64,000 bases of DNA from Pseudogemmobacter faecipullorum (GCF_020539525.1 NZ_JACDXX010000013.1:62001-126000); one strand, 5' to 3'; shown: positions 28,869-38,529, counted from the stretch's first letter. The notes: a model not told the origin generated them from the letters alone. Made by a program: numbers and translations.

Positions 28869-28885
28869 TTTATAATCATTCCAGC
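28869..28885. promoter_or_regulatory. candidate Irr box (ICE-like)
   Basis: TTTATAATCATTCCAGC lies 71 bases before the irr start and agrees at 10 of 14 defined positions with the iron control element TTTAGAANNNTTCTAAA bound by Irr. It could mediate autoregulation of irr or affect the divergent fabA. Pattern match only. Confidence 0.35.
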
Positions 28886-28955
28886 GACAGGTCGCGGGCT
28901 TTCGTATGATACGCAAATCTGCCCCGCGACCGAGGAGCGGCAGGAGCAGATTTAT

Positions 28956-29375
28956 ATGGCGACGAGCGCAATTCAGAATGCCGCTGACTGGCTGGAGCGT
29001 GGCGGCCTGCGGCCGACGCGGCAGCGTCTGGCCCTGGCCAGCCTGCTGATCGGCGATGGCGAAGACCGCCATGTCACTGCGGAAAGCCTGTTTGATATGG
29101 CGGCGGTGGCCGAAGAAAAGGTAAGCCTTGCCACGGTTTACAATACTCTTCGGGCGTTTTGCGATGCCGGGCTGATGAATGAGGTCGTGGTCGATGGCTC
29201 GAAAAGCTATTTCGACACCCGGATGGATGATCACCCGCATTTCTTCTGGGAGGACAGCGCCGTGCTGACCGATGCCCCGAAGGAAGAGCTGGAGCTGGCC
29301 CGTATTCCCAAAGCCCCCGAGGGCACGGAAGTGAGCCGCGTCGATGTGGTGATCCGGCTGCGCCGCCCGCGCTGA
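28956..29375 (+). CDS. irr: Fur family iron-response regulator Irr
   Basis: A 139-residue Fur-family regulator with the winged helix GLRPTRQRLALASLL and VSLATVYNTLRAFCDAGLM. The metal-binding HxHFF segment (DHPHFFWED) and absence of C-terminal CxxC zinc-ribbon cysteines match Irr rather than Fur or Zur. Irr senses iron through heme and controls iron and heme genes in Alphaproteobacteria. No N-terminal heme regulatory motif (GCPWHD type) is seen, as usual for Rhodobacterales. Location beside fabAB is conserved in this family. Confidence 0.85.
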   Translation: MATSAIQNAADWLERGGLRPTRQRLALASLLIGDGEDRHVTAESLFDMAAVAEEKVSLATVYNTLRAFCDAGLMNEVVVDGSKSYFDTRMDDHPHFFWEDSAVLTDAPKEELELARIPKAPEGTEVSRVDVVIRLRRPR

Positions 29376-29393
29376 GCGCGCGCCGAAGGCCGA

Positions 29394-29422
29394 AAAAGCC
29401 GCCCCCGGGGCGGCTTTTGTTT
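29394..29422. terminator. terminator between irr and the AAA ATPase gene
   Basis: Stem AAAAGCCGCC / GGCGGCTTTT with TTTTGTTTT on the plus side; it separates convergent genes and can act in both directions. Confidence 0.85.
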
Positions 29423-29461
29423 TGCGCGCGGGGCTGCCGTGGCGGGGGCAGCGTGGCGGGA

Positions 29462-30802
29462 TCAGCGGGCGATCTCTTCCTGGCGGACGAACATATTGCC
29501 CCAGGCGCGCTCGATCAGCTCGGGCGACATCTGATTGGGGATGCCCTCGAAAGCACAGATCGCAATCATCTGATCGATCAGGAAGGTCGGCTGATAATTG
29601 GCGAAATTCATCTCAATGGTCGGATATTTCACCTTCAGCAGATACATCAGCGCCTCTTCATTCAGCGGCATCTGCTTTTTGCGCGCCACCATGGCGAAGA
29701 TCTTCAGGAACATCTCCTGGCTTGGCCCGTCGATTTTGATCTTGAAGAAGATCCGGCGCAGAGCCGCGCCGTCGAAAATCTCATTGGGATGGAAGTTGGT
29801 CGAGAAGATCACCAGCGTGTCAAAGGGCACGGTGAATTTCTCGCCCGACTGCAGCGCCAGAATATCGCGGCTTTCCTCCAGCGGCACGATCCAGCGGTTA
29901 ACGATTTTCTGCGGCGGCTCGGCCTGGCGGCCAAGGTCGTCGATGATGAAAATGCCCCCCGTCGCCTTCAGCTGCAAAGGCGCCTGATAGGTGCGCGACA
30001 CCGGGTTATAGGACAGGTCCAGCATATCGAGCGACAGCTCGCCCCCGGTGATCACCGAAGGCCGTTCGCACCAGACATAGCGGTTGTCAAAGCGGTTTGA
30101 GGTGCGGCGCAGGCTGTTCGGATCATCCAGCGCCGCTTCGGCCGCGGCATGGACGATCGGGTCATAGACCGAGATCACCTGGCCCGAATATTCAATCGCG
30201 CGTGGCACATAGACCCTGTCGCCAATGGCTTTGCGGATGCCGTGCGAGATCGAGGATTTACCATTGCCGGGCGGGCCATACATCAGGATTGAGCGGCCGG
30301 AGGTGACGGCCGGGCCAAGATTGCCGATCATATCGGGCGGCAGGATCAGCCCGCCCATCCCCTCCATCAGCTGATCGCGGGTCAGTCTGATATTGCGGAT
30401 CGACTGGCGTCTGATCTGCGCGCTGTATTGCTCCAGCGGCACCGGCACCGCGCCGTAATATTCAGATTGTGACAGGGCGTCGAGGGCGCGGGCTTTGCCG
30501 GCATCGGTGAGCTGGAAGCCCATCTCATTGCCGGAATTGGCATGCATGGTCCCTGTTGCTTCCAGCAGGCGCTGGCCGCGTGCGGCATCGATCAGCTCCT
30601 GGGTCAGCGGCACCGGCAAAGCAATGGCGCGGGCAATGGCGCTGGTGCTGTCGAGATTGGTGCGAAACATCGTCTTCAGCAAAAGATCGCGCAGCATCAC
30701 CGGGCTGATGCCGGTATCTTCCAGCGAGCGCGGCGAGGGCGGGGCCTGCACGCCTGCGGCCGTCGCGCCGGCCTGGCCCTGATTTGCCTGCATATTCATC
30801 AT
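29462..30802 (-). CDS. AAA ATPase linked to the Tad pilus locus
   Basis: A 446-residue protein. Residues 1-140 form a helical region that begins with SPVMLRDLLLKTMF. An ATPase core follows with Walker A LMYGPPGNGKSSISHGI (about residue 180), Walker B GGIFIIDDLGRQ, and sensor-like VIFSTNFHP. The C-terminal part is helical. It is commonly found next to tad genes in Rhodobacterales, but its role is not established. A hairpin separates it from cpaA, so it probably has its own promoter. It is not a TadA or CpaE homologue; the Walker B IIDD and the missing arginine-finger pattern leave its exact class open. Confidence 0.75.
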   Translation of the reverse strand: MMNMQANQGQAGATAAGVQAPPSPRSLEDTGISPVMLRDLLLKTMFRTNLDSTSAIARAIALPVPLTQELIDAARGQRLLEATGTMHANSGNEMGFQLTDAGKARALDALSQSEYYGAVPVPLEQYSAQIRRQSIRNIRLTRDQLMEGMGGLILPPDMIGNLGPAVTSGRSILMYGPPGNGKSSISHGIRKAIGDRVYVPRAIEYSGQVISVYDPIVHAAAEAALDDPNSLRRTSNRFDNRYVWCERPSVITGGELSLDMLDLSYNPVSRTYQAPLQLKATGGIFIIDDLGRQAEPPQKIVNRWIVPLEESRDILALQSGEKFTVPFDTLVIFSTNFHPNEIFDGAALRRIFFKIKIDGPSQEMFLKIFAMVARKKQMPLNEEALMYLLKVKYPTIEMNFANYQPTFLIDQMIAICAFEGIPNQMSPELIERAWGNMFVRQEEIAR

Positions 30803-30842
30803 ATCCCGCCCCCACAGCCGGATGGCCGCGAAAATTCATCCT

Positions 30843-30879
30843 GAAAAAGCAGCGGGCCGCCCACGAGGGACGGCCCGCT
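30843..30879 (-). terminator. terminator after cpaA
   Basis: Minus strand 9-bp stem AGCGGGCCG / CGGCCCGCT followed by GCTTTTTC. Confidence 0.75.
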
Positions 30880-30906
30880 TGAAGACAGGATTTGCAGGAA
30901 AAAATG

Positions 30907-31407
30907 TCAGCCTTTGGGCAGGAAGGCGGCGAGAAGGTAAAGAATGAGCATCATCGACAAGGCGAGGCCCATCGGGAATTTCTTCGAGGTCCAGCTGGTC
31001 CAGTCCGGCGCCATGGCGCGCACGAAGGGCAGGGCGCGGGCCAGGCGCTGGCCGATCAGCGCCAGGATCGAGCAGAGGGCATAAAGCATGGCAATGAACC
31101 AGGGGTCACCGCCGGTGAAAACCCCGGCCATCGCAGCGGCGAATTTGGCGTCGCCGGCGCCAAACAGGCCGGCCATATTGCCAAGAAAGCCCAGCACCAG
31201 CACGATGGCCATAATGGCAAAGCCCCAGAGCCAGAGCTCCATCCCGACCGCGGGCCAGCCTAAGATCGCCCAGGCCGCTGCCATGGCAAGGCAGGCCTTA
31301 TTGCGGATTTTCATGTATTTCAGGTCTGTATATGAGACCCAGAGCGCGATCGGCAGGGTGGCGGGCAAAAGCCACAGCGCCAGATCAGTGGTCGGCATAA
31401 TGCTCAT
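30907..31407 (-). CDS. cpaA: A24 family prepilin peptidase CpaA/TadV
   Basis: A 166-residue membrane aspartic protease that cleaves Flp prepilins. The two catalytic aspartates are in YTDLKYMKIRN and GAGDAKF (the GxGDxK motif). About five membrane helices are predicted. It lacks the methyltransferase domain of PilD, as normal for TadV/CpaA. The start is 2 bases from the stop of the upstream TPR gene, so they are coupled. Confidence 0.92.
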   Translation of the reverse strand: MSIMPTTDLALWLLPATLPIALWVSYTDLKYMKIRNKACLAMAAAWAILGWPAVGMELWLWGFAIMAIVLVLGFLGNMAGLFGAGDAKFAAAMAGVFTGGDPWFIAMLYALCSILALIGQRLARALPFVRAMAPDWTSWTSKKFPMGLALSMMLILYLLAAFLPKG

Positions 31408-31409
31408 GT

Positions 31410-32267
31410 TTACATCTTCACATTGCTGTCGAGGGCGGCAAGCGAACGGGCTGCGGCCTCAAAATGCTGCGGATGGGTGTCAACGGCCTGTTGCAGCAGA
31501 CCCTTGCCGACGGAAATATCGCCTTGCTTAATGGCCGCCAGGGCAGCGGTGTAGAGCAGTTCGGCCCGCTCGGTCTGGGTCATTTCGACCACCGGCAGGT
31601 CATATTTGCGCTGCGCGGCCCGCGACATCATCAGATTGTTCTTGGCGGTGAAAAGCGTCGGGTCATAGGTCAGGGCCTGGATGAACAGCCGCTCGGCCCC
31701 GGGGTAATCCTTGCGGGTCAGCTTTGAGAAGCCCCAGTTATTATAGACATTGCCCGGCTTGGTGGTCAGGCCCGAGGCAATCTCATAGAAACTGTCGGCC
31801 TTCTTCCAGTTCTTTTCGCTGTCGGCGATCATCGCCTCAAGCCGGTAGCGGTCAAAGGTCTCATGGGTGGGGGGCACCGAATTCAGCGTCGCCTTCGCCT
31901 TGTCCCACTGGTTCGAGCGGATCTGGGCATCGGCCAGCATCACTTTGTCTTCGGGCGTGCCTGCGGCGGATCCGGCCACCTGTTCCCAGACCTGGGCCGC
32001 CTCATTGGCCTTTCCGGCCCGGATCAGCGATCTGGCAAGGCCACGTTTGAAATCAATGCGCGAAGGGTCTTTCTGCAAGGCCCCCTGGAAATAGGCGACT
32101 GCCTCATTCGGGTCACCGATGGTCAGCATAATATCGTTGAGATTGGACTCGTCGATGACATTCACATCTTTGACGGCCCGCTGCACCTCGGCGTCGGTTG
32201 CGCCCTGGCAGCCTGCAAGAAAAGCCGTGCCAAGAAGGCACAGCGCAATAACACCCGGCTGGCGCAT
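31410..32267 (-). CDS. TPR lipoprotein of the Tad locus (TadD-like, larger copy)
   Basis: A 285-residue lipoprotein: signal peptide with lipobox LAGC, then several tetratricopeptide-like repeats (for example PNEAVAYFQGALQKDPSRIDFKRGLARSL). TadD proteins assist assembly of the outer-membrane secretin. It lies between the smaller TPR gene and cpaA. Confidence 0.85.
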   Translation of the reverse strand: MRQPGVIALCLLGTAFLAGCQGATDAEVQRAVKDVNVIDESNLNDIMLTIGDPNEAVAYFQGALQKDPSRIDFKRGLARSLIRAGKANEAAQVWEQVAGSAAGTPEDKVMLADAQIRSNQWDKAKATLNSVPPTHETFDRYRLEAMIADSEKNWKKADSFYEIASGLTTKPGNVYNNWGFSKLTRKDYPGAERLFIQALTYDPTLFTAKNNLMMSRAAQRKYDLPVVEMTQTERAELLYTAALAAIKQGDISVGKGLLQQAVDTHPQHFEAAARSLAALDSNVKM

Positions 32268-32314
32268 GTTTCTGCGTCCCTTTTGTAACTGCCCGCTGGT
32301 CAGCGATGCCCGGC

Positions 32315-32872
32315 TCAGAGCTGCGTCAGAAGCACGTATTGGCCCTTGTCGCGGCGCACCAGCTGGAACTCGCCTTTTTCTTCATTATCAGAGTTATATA
32401 CGCTGGCCTCTGTTCTCGCGATAGCCAGTTTCAGATTGTCGCGGATCGAGTCAGATTGGCCACTGTCGATTGCATAGGCCTGCTGGAATACAACCCTGGC
32501 TTCGCCGGTCTTGCCGCGCTCCATCAGCACCACGCCGAGATTATTGAGCGCCGGAACGAATTGCGGATCAATCTCGAGCGCGCGGCGCAGCACCTGTTCT
32601 GACTGGCCAAGCCGCCCCAGAGCCAGATTGGCCGAACCAATGGCCGAAAGGGTGTCGACGCTGATCCCATCTTCGGAAGCGGCGCGCAGATAGGCTTTCA
32701 GCGCCAGCTCCGGCTCATCCGCCGCCATCAGACGGTGGCCGACCAGCAGCCCGTCGACGGATTCGCCGCGCGGATTGATGCCATGGCCGTCCTTCAGCCT
32801 GCCGCCCTCTGTCAGAGCGCAGCCGGCGAGCAGCAGGCTGCAGGCCAGGATCAGCAGTCGCCTATGCGTCAC
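32315..32872 (-). CDS. tadD: TPR lipoprotein TadD-like, smaller copy
   Basis: A 185-residue lipoprotein with lipobox LAGC in the first 18 residues and at least two TPR units (GRLGQSEQVLRRALEIDPQ and ALNNLGVVLMERGKTGEA). It is probably the secretin pilotin TadD. With the next gene it makes two TPR lipoproteins in tandem; which is the functional TadD cannot be told by eye. It follows tadC by 19 bases. Confidence 0.85.
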   Translation of the reverse strand: MTHRRLLILACSLLLAGCALTEGGRLKDGHGINPRGESVDGLLVGHRLMAADEPELALKAYLRAASEDGISVDTLSAIGSANLALGRLGQSEQVLRRALEIDPQFVPALNNLGVVLMERGKTGEARVVFQQAYAIDSGQSDSIRDNLKLAIARTEASVYNSDNEEKGEFQLVRRDKGQYVLLTQL

Positions 32873-32891
32873 ATGCCCCTCATCCGGCCGT

Positions 32892-33872
32892 TTATCTGGC
32901 CATCTGCCCCATCATCACCACGATGCCATGCACCGATGGTCCGATCAGGATAATCAGCAGCGGCGGAACTGTGAACAGCATTGTGCCGAGCGTCAGCTTG
33001 GTGGGCAGCATATTTGCTTTTTCTTCGGCGCGCATGACACGTTTGTCACGCATATCGGCGGAATAGACCCGCAAGGCCTCGGCGATTGAGGTACCGAACA
33101 AAGCCGATTGCACCAGGGTGGTGACGAAAGAGGCAACATCGGGCACGCCCACCCGGTCGGCCATATCTTTCAGCACCTGCACCCGCTCTTTGCCGGCCTT
33201 CACCTCATTGGCGACGATGTCAAACTCCTCGCCAAGCGCGGCATAGCCGGCGCGGCTTTCCCTGGCGACGCGCAGAATAGCCTGGTCGAGGGACTGGCCG
33301 GCCTCAACACAGACCAGCATCATATCAAGCGCATCGGGAAAGCCCTCGATGATCTCATTGCGGCGCTTCTCAACCCGCTTATCCACCCAGTAGCCGGGCA
33401 GGTAATAGCCCGCCACCGCCGGGATCAGCGCATAGATCAGCAGGGTCTGGGTCGAAACCTCGGCATCACCGGCGCTGCTGGTCAGCGCATAGATGACGCC
33501 GACCACCATACCGCCGACGCCCAGAACCATTTTCGCGGCATTGAGCACCCGCACCGCGCCCTTGTCGCGGTAACCGGCGCGCATCAGCTTTTGCCGGGTG
33601 GCCGAGAATTCTTCCTCTTTCTGCGGCTCAAGCAGGTGGGCGTATTTCTCCAGCCGGTCGCCTGCGGTTGAACTGCGGCGCAGCTTTTTGTCAGTCTCGC
33701 GCCTGGTATCGGCATCTTTATGCTGCGCAAGCTCGGCAAAGCGGTCGCGCTGTTTGCGCATCATGCTCGGCAAAGCGATGGCGACGAGCACAAGGCCAAG
33801 CGCGGCGACGGCCATCAGCGGGCCGAGCGTGCCAAACCGCGAGGTCAGAAAGTCGTTGACTGCAGCGATCAT
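32892..33872 (-). CDS. tadC: Tad pilus inner-membrane platform protein TadC
   Basis: A 326-residue GspF-like membrane protein with helices near residues 15-35, 110-160 and the C-terminal LFTVPPLLIILIGPSVHGI. The cytoplasmic T2SF domain contains FPDALDMMLVCVEAGQSLDQAI. With TadB it forms the platform on which pilin is polymerised. It follows tadB by 8 bases. Confidence 0.92.
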   Translation of the reverse strand: MIAAVNDFLTSRFGTLGPLMAVAALGLVLVAIALPSMMRKQRDRFAELAQHKDADTRRETDKKLRRSSTAGDRLEKYAHLLEPQKEEEFSATRQKLMRAGYRDKGAVRVLNAAKMVLGVGGMVVGVIYALTSSAGDAEVSTQTLLIYALIPAVAGYYLPGYWVDKRVEKRRNEIIEGFPDALDMMLVCVEAGQSLDQAILRVARESRAGYAALGEEFDIVANEVKAGKERVQVLKDMADRVGVPDVASFVTTLVQSALFGTSIAEALRVYSADMRDKRVMRAEEKANMLPTKLTLGTMLFTVPPLLIILIGPSVHGIVVMMGQMAR

Positions 33873-33880
33873 TTCACACC

Positions 33881-34849
33881 TCAGACCTTAATGTTGACCA
33901 TGATCTTCATGAAGATCACGTTGAGGATCAGGAAGACGCAGACCAGCAGCGCCACCGGAACGAAGACCGCGGTCTCTTTCACCCCGTCGTAATAATTGGG
34001 CTGGATCACATTGATCATGATCAGGGCAAGGATCGGGAAAGCCGAGAGGAACATGCCCGACCATTTCGCCTCGGCGGTGATGGCGCGGACGCGGCGGAAC
34101 AGTTTGAACCGGGCGCGGATCACCTTGGCGAGGCCCTCGAGGATCTCGGCCAGGTTGCCGCCCGATTGCTGCTGAATGGTCACCGCCACCGCGAGGAAGC
34201 GCAGATCCTGGCTGTCCATTCTCTCGGCGAAAGCCTTCAGCGCCTCTCCGATATCGCGGCCATAGGCGGCCTCATCGGCAATCACGCCAAATTCGGTGCC
34301 CAAAGGATCGGGCACCTCTTTGGCGACAATGCCGATGGCGGCGGTGAAAGGATGGCCGACCCTGAGCGAACGCACCATCAGCTCAACCGCATCGGGCAAC
34401 TGCTCTTCCAGCAGGTTCATGCGTTTTTTGGCTTTGCCATTGACCCAGACATAGATGCCGCCGATGCCCATACCGGCCGCGATCAGGCAGCGAATGCCAA
34501 ATTCGGCCCCGGTGCCGATGGTCAGGAGCAGGAAGGCAAAGACGGCGAGGGCCGCCATCATGCCGATCAGCTGAACCGGCGAGAAAGCGATATTGGCGCG
34601 CTGCGCCTTTTTCGCGAGCAGCGAATACAGCGGAATATTGCGGGCATTAAGATGCTGGTTCATCTCTTTGCGCAGCTGTTCCAGCACCTGTTCGCGGTTG
34701 GAGTTTTTTTCCAGCAGGGTCAGGCGGCGCGAGATGCGGCTGTTCAGGCTGATCGATTTGCCGAACACCGTCAGATAGATGCCTTCCACCAGCAAAAGCA
34801 CGGCGACGAAGACCAGAATATAGATCAGGGGTGCGATCGACAGGGTCAT
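33881..34849 (-). CDS. tadB: Tad pilus inner-membrane platform protein TadB
   Basis: A 322-residue GspF-like protein with an N-terminal membrane helix, a middle pair of helices (about residues 90-140), a T2SF domain with LPDAVELMVRSLRVGHPFTAAI and QQQSGGNLAEILEGLA, and C-terminal helices. It is the partner of TadC and follows cpaF by 9 bases. Confidence 0.93.
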   Translation of the reverse strand: MTLSIAPLIYILVFVAVLLLVEGIYLTVFGKSISLNSRISRRLTLLEKNSNREQVLEQLRKEMNQHLNARNIPLYSLLAKKAQRANIAFSPVQLIGMMAALAVFAFLLLTIGTGAEFGIRCLIAAGMGIGGIYVWVNGKAKKRMNLLEEQLPDAVELMVRSLRVGHPFTAAIGIVAKEVPDPLGTEFGVIADEAAYGRDIGEALKAFAERMDSQDLRFLAVAVTIQQQSGGNLAEILEGLAKVIRARFKLFRRVRAITAEAKWSGMFLSAFPILALIMINVIQPNYYDGVKETAVFVPVALLVCVFLILNVIFMKIMVNIKV

Positions 34850-34858
34850 ATCCGGTCC

Positions 34859-36346
34859 TCAGTTGATGGGTTCGTAGATCGTGGCCGGCAGATTATAGCC
34901 CCAGGAGCGGAAGCGCTCGGAATAGGCCGAGCGGATCCCGGTGGCATTGAACCGGCCGATGATCTTGCCCGAAGGCTCGACCCCCAGACGCTCAAAGCGG
35001 AAGATCTCCTGCATCGAGATCACCTCACCCTCCATGCCGGTGATCTCGGTCACCGAGGTCATGCGGCGCGAGCCATCCTGCAGACGCGAGGCCTGGACGA
35101 TCAGATTCACCGCCGAGGCGATCTGTGAGCGCACCGCTTTCAGCGGCATTTCAATCCCGGCCATGGCAACCATGTTTTCCAGACGGCTGATGCCATCGCG
35201 CGGGTTATTGGCGTGGATCGTGGTCATCGAGCCGTCATGGCCGGTGTTCATCGCCTGCAGCATGTCGATGACTTCCTCGCCGCGCGTCTCGCCGACGATG
35301 ATCCGGTCAGGGCGCATCCGAAGCGCGTTGCGCAGACAGTCGCGCTGGGTGACCGCACCCTTGCCCTCGACGTTGGCGGGGCGGCTTTCCATCCGGCCGA
35401 CATGGACCTGCTGCAGCTGCAGTTCGGCGGTGTCCTCGATGGTCAGCACCCGCTCATCATTGTCGATGAATGAGGATAGAGCGTTCAGCGTGGTGGTTTT
35501 CCCCGAGCCGGTACCGCCCGAGACGATGATATTCAGCCGGGTGGAGACCGCCGCCTCGAGATAGGCGGCCATTTCATCGGTAAAGGCGCCAAAGCGCACC
35601 AGATCCTCGATCTTCAGCTTTTCTTTCTTAAATTTCCGGATCGAGACCAGCGAGCCATCAACCGCCACCGGCGGCACCATGCAGTTAAAGCGCGAGCCAT
35701 CGGCCAGACGGGCGTCGCAATAGGGGTTGGATTCGTCGACGCGGCGGCCCACCGCCGAGACGATCTTATCGATGATGCGCATCAGATGACGCTCATCGCG
35801 GAAGGTCACATCGGACAGTTCCAGTTTGCCAGCGCGCTCAATGAACACCCGTTTCGGGCCGTTCACCAGAATATCGTTGATCGTCTCGTCTTTCAGCAGC
35901 GGCTCAAGCGGGCCGAGGCCCATGACCTCGTCATACAGCTCCTGCACCAGGGTGCTGCGGTCTTCCTTGTTCAGCGCGACCGACATCTCATCCAGCGCTT
36001 CGCTGGTCAGCGCCGAGATCTCGCTTTTGAGATTGCTTTCGGAGGCATGTTCCAGCGCCGAAAGGTTCAGGCTTTCCAGCAGGCGCTTGTGGATCTCAAG
36101 CTTCAGCTCCATCAGCCGGTCACGGCGCTTTTGCTCTTTATCCGATGCTTGGGCCTCGGCCGGAGCGCGGCCCATCATCCGGGTCGGACGGGTGAGCGTG
36201 GCAGGCGCGGGGGCCGGGCCGGAGGGGGCTGCCGTCGCGCCACCAGGCGCCGCAGCCGTTCCGGCCGCCGGAGCCCGGGCAGCCGTGCCCGGGGCGCTTT
36301 CCCCGGGGCGGCCGGGGGGCGTGTCTTTGCGGAAGCGGCTGAACAT
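34859..36346 (-). CDS. cpaF: Tad pilus assembly ATPase CpaF/TadA
   Basis: A 495-residue secretion ATPase. The N-terminal 60 residues are Pro/Ala-rich and disordered. The ATPase core has Walker [16 protein letters not shown] (about residue 278), an Asp box around [13 protein letters not shown], Walker [20 protein letters not shown], and His box [13 protein letters not shown]. It drives pilus extension and, in Tad systems, also retraction. The frame sits between cpaE and tadB with short gaps, in one operon. Confidence 0.96.
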   Translation of the reverse strand: MFSRFRKDTPPGRPGESAPGTAARAPAAGTAAAPGGATAAPSGPAPAPATLTRPTRMMGRAPAEAQASDKEQKRRDRLMELKLEIHKRLLESLNLSALEHASESNLKSEISALTSEALDEMSVALNKEDRSTLVQELYDEVMGLGPLEPLLKDETINDILVNGPKRVFIERAGKLELSDVTFRDERHLMRIIDKIVSAVGRRVDESNPYCDARLADGSRFNCMVPPVAVDGSLVSIRKFKKEKLKIEDLVRFGAFTDEMAAYLEAAVSTRLNIIVSGGTGSGKTTTLNALSSFIDNDERVLTIEDTAELQLQQVHVGRMESRPANVEGKGAVTQRDCLRNALRMRPDRIIVGETRGEEVIDMLQAMNTGHDGSMTTIHANNPRDGISRLENMVAMAGIEMPLKAVRSQIASAVNLIVQASRLQDGSRRMTSVTEITGMEGEVISMQEIFRFERLGVEPSGKIIGRFNATGIRSAYSERFRSWGYNLPATIYEPIN

Positions 36347-36373
36347 GGGGAAAGCCTCGTAAAAAAATAAAGA

Positions 36374-37660
36374 TCAGGACCGGCCGGCTTCGGAGGCCTT
36401 GCTCAGTTCAAACAGCGACCTGGCAAGCTTCTGCAACTCTTTGCGCAAGGGGTTTTTCGCAGCGCTTTCTGCCAGCGGCAGGCCATGGTCATTGGCCTGG
36501 GTGACGGCATTGCCGCCATCGGGCAGCTGCACCTCGATCGAGATATCGAGGCTTTCCTGCATCCGCTTCACCCGCGATTTCGCCGAAAGATCGGTGAATT
36601 TCGGGGCGCGGTTCAGCACATAGCGCAGTTTTTCATGGGGCAGGCCCTCAGCCTTCAGCGCACGCACGAAGCGCAGCACATTCTGCGCCGAGCGCAGATC
36701 GAGATCGATCAGAGTGAAATAGATATGGGCGCGTGACAGGATGGTCTCGGTCCAGGCCACCACGGTTTTCGGCATATCGACCAGCACGAAATCGAAATTC
36801 GCCTGGGCCATTTCGAGCAGCCGGCCAAGATCCTCGCCGCTGATAATCTCCAAGGGCAGCATATCGCCCGGCGCGGTGAAAACGCAGAGCCGGTCGTTAA
36901 AGCTCTGCATCGATTTCAGGAAGGAATCACTGTCGACCGATTGCGGATCGGTCAGCACCTCAAACACCGCATCCTTGCGCGGCAGGTCGAGATAGGTGGC
37001 AATCGAGCCATATTGCAGATCGAGATCGAGCAGACAGACCCGGGGCGGGCTGGTCTTGTCGCAATTGGCCAGCTCCCAGGCAAGATTGGCGGCAAAGGTC
37101 GAAGCGCCCGAGCCTCCGGCCATGCCATGCACCGGCAGCAGGATGCCGCTGCGATCGCCGCGGGCTTTAAAGGCGGGGGGGGTGCTGCGCTCTTCCCCGG
37201 CGGGTGGCGGTGGCGGCGCGGCGACTGCGGGTTCCTCCGGCTCGTCAGCTGCCGGGCTGTGCAGGCGGGCAATCGCCTCCTGCAGGCCGCCCTCGGGCAG
37301 GGGATAGGGCAGGAAGTCCTGGGCGCCGCTGCGCATCAGCTGATGCAGGGCCTGGGGCGAAAGCTGGCCGGCAATCAGCAGGATGCGTACATTGGCCCGG
37401 CGCGCGCTCTGGATCACCTCGGTGATCAGGCCCAGCTCTGCCTCATCCTCGCTGTCAAGCGCGATGGCGATGAATTCGAGATCCGCCGCCTCGGGCTGGC
37501 CGAAGAACGAGAGCGCATCCTCAAACCCCAGATCGCCCCAGGATTCTCCCATCTCCCGCTCCATCTCATCAATGAGCAGGTCAAAGTTCTGAACATCCCG
37601 CGATATGGTGCAGGCCAGAATGGGGGCCGGATCTGGCTGAATGGTCGCCACGCTCGTCAT
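36374..37660 (-). CDS. cpaE: Tad pilus localisation protein CpaE/TadZ
   Basis: A 428-residue protein with an N-terminal receiver-like domain (about residues 10-140, without a clear phosphorylation aspartate) and a C-terminal ParA/MinD-type ATPase domain with the deviant Walker A HGMAGGSGASTFAANLA and CLLDLDLQYGSIATYLDL. TadZ/CpaE proteins place the pilus machine at the cell pole. Downstream genes cpaF-tadB-tadC follow. It is the first gene of the second Tad transcription block; a terminator lies upstream at 37834-37859. Confidence 0.92.
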   Translation of the reverse strand: MTSVATIQPDPAPILACTISRDVQNFDLLIDEMEREMGESWGDLGFEDALSFFGQPEAADLEFIAIALDSEDEAELGLITEVIQSARRANVRILLIAGQLSPQALHQLMRSGAQDFLPYPLPEGGLQEAIARLHSPAADEPEEPAVAAPPPPPAGEERSTPPAFKARGDRSGILLPVHGMAGGSGASTFAANLAWELANCDKTSPPRVCLLDLDLQYGSIATYLDLPRKDAVFEVLTDPQSVDSDSFLKSMQSFNDRLCVFTAPGDMLPLEIISGEDLGRLLEMAQANFDFVLVDMPKTVVAWTETILSRAHIYFTLIDLDLRSAQNVLRFVRALKAEGLPHEKLRYVLNRAPKFTDLSAKSRVKRMQESLDISIEVQLPDGGNAVTQANDHGLPLAESAAKNPLRKELQKLARSLFELSKASEAGRS

Positions 37661-37833
37661 TTCGCCTCACGTTTTATGCCCTTCACGTGCTGCCGGAACT
37701 GCCAGAAACGCGCGATGAGAGGGGACTCGCGGATGATCCGCATACCTTACACAGCCGCAAAATGGCTGCTGACCTGGGCAAGATTGGGGCCGAATTAGCG
37801 TCAATCCTGGGTAATACAACGCCATTGAAATGC

Positions 37834-37859
37834 AAAAGACCGGGCAATCGCCCGGCCTT
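37834..37859 (-). terminator. terminator after the OmpA-like gene inside the tad locus
   Basis: Minus strand AAGGCCGGGCGATTGCCCGG hairpin followed by TCTTTT. It divides the Tad locus into an upstream pilin/secretin block and a downstream ATPase/platform block. Confidence 0.75.
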
Positions 37860-37879
37860 CTGGAACAAGGGTCTGGCGC

Positions 37880-38524
37880 TCAGCCGCCGCCAGCGACCTC
37901 GGTGCTGGCGCCGCTGCTGACCGGATGGGCGCGCGCGGCAGAATCGACATATTCACGCCAGATGATCTGGGCATATTTGCCGTTCAGCACCAGCGGGTTG
38001 TTCTGCACAAATCCCGAGACCTCGGTGACGGTGCGGCGGTTGCGCTGCTCGGGGGCGCTGGTCTGGATCAGCGGGCGGGTCTTGCCGAAACTGACCACGG
38101 CCTCAAGCCGCGATTTCGACACGCCCCGTGCCGCAAGATAGGCGACAACCGCATCGGCACGGCGTTTGCCGAGCGCTTTATTATAGGCATTGCTGCCCAC
38201 CAGATCGGTATGGCCAAAGACCTTGAAGCGCACTTCAGGGAATTTGCGGATGAAATGCGCCTGTTTGTCGAGTGCGGCCCGGGCCTCGGGGCTGAGCACG
38301 GCACTGTTGAAGGCAAAAGTAACGGTATCAGGGACTTCGGCTGCGAAGCGCTGGGCGAGAGCGATGGTATATTCTATCTGCCCGGTGTGCAGCAGCGTGT
38401 TGTTCATGGTGGAATTGCCAAACTCGCCGCTGTCAACATGCGAGCCGATTTCGGCATCGCTGCAGGCGCTCAGCGCAAGAACGCAGCTCAGGGCAAGCAG
38501 CTTTCGGGTCAGATTGCTTTGCAT
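37880..38524 (-). CDS. OmpA family lipoprotein of the Tad locus
   Basis: A 214-residue lipoprotein with signal peptide ending LSAC and a C-terminal OmpA peptidoglycan-binding domain (FKVFGHTDLVGSNAYN, RNRRTVTEVSG). It lies 5 bases downstream of the secretin gene on the same strand. An OmpA-type protein at this point is usual in Rhodobacterales tad loci and likely anchors the secretin to the wall. Confidence 0.88.
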   Translation of the reverse strand: MQSNLTRKLLALSCVLALSACSDAEIGSHVDSGEFGNSTMNNTLLHTGQIEYTIALAQRFAAEVPDTVTFAFNSAVLSPEARAALDKQAHFIRKFPEVRFKVFGHTDLVGSNAYNKALGKRRADAVVAYLAARGVSKSRLEAVVSFGKTRPLIQTSAPEQRNRRTVTEVSGFVQNNPLVLNGKYAQIIWREYVDSAARAHPVSSGASTEVAGGG

Positions 38525-38529
38525 CCCGC

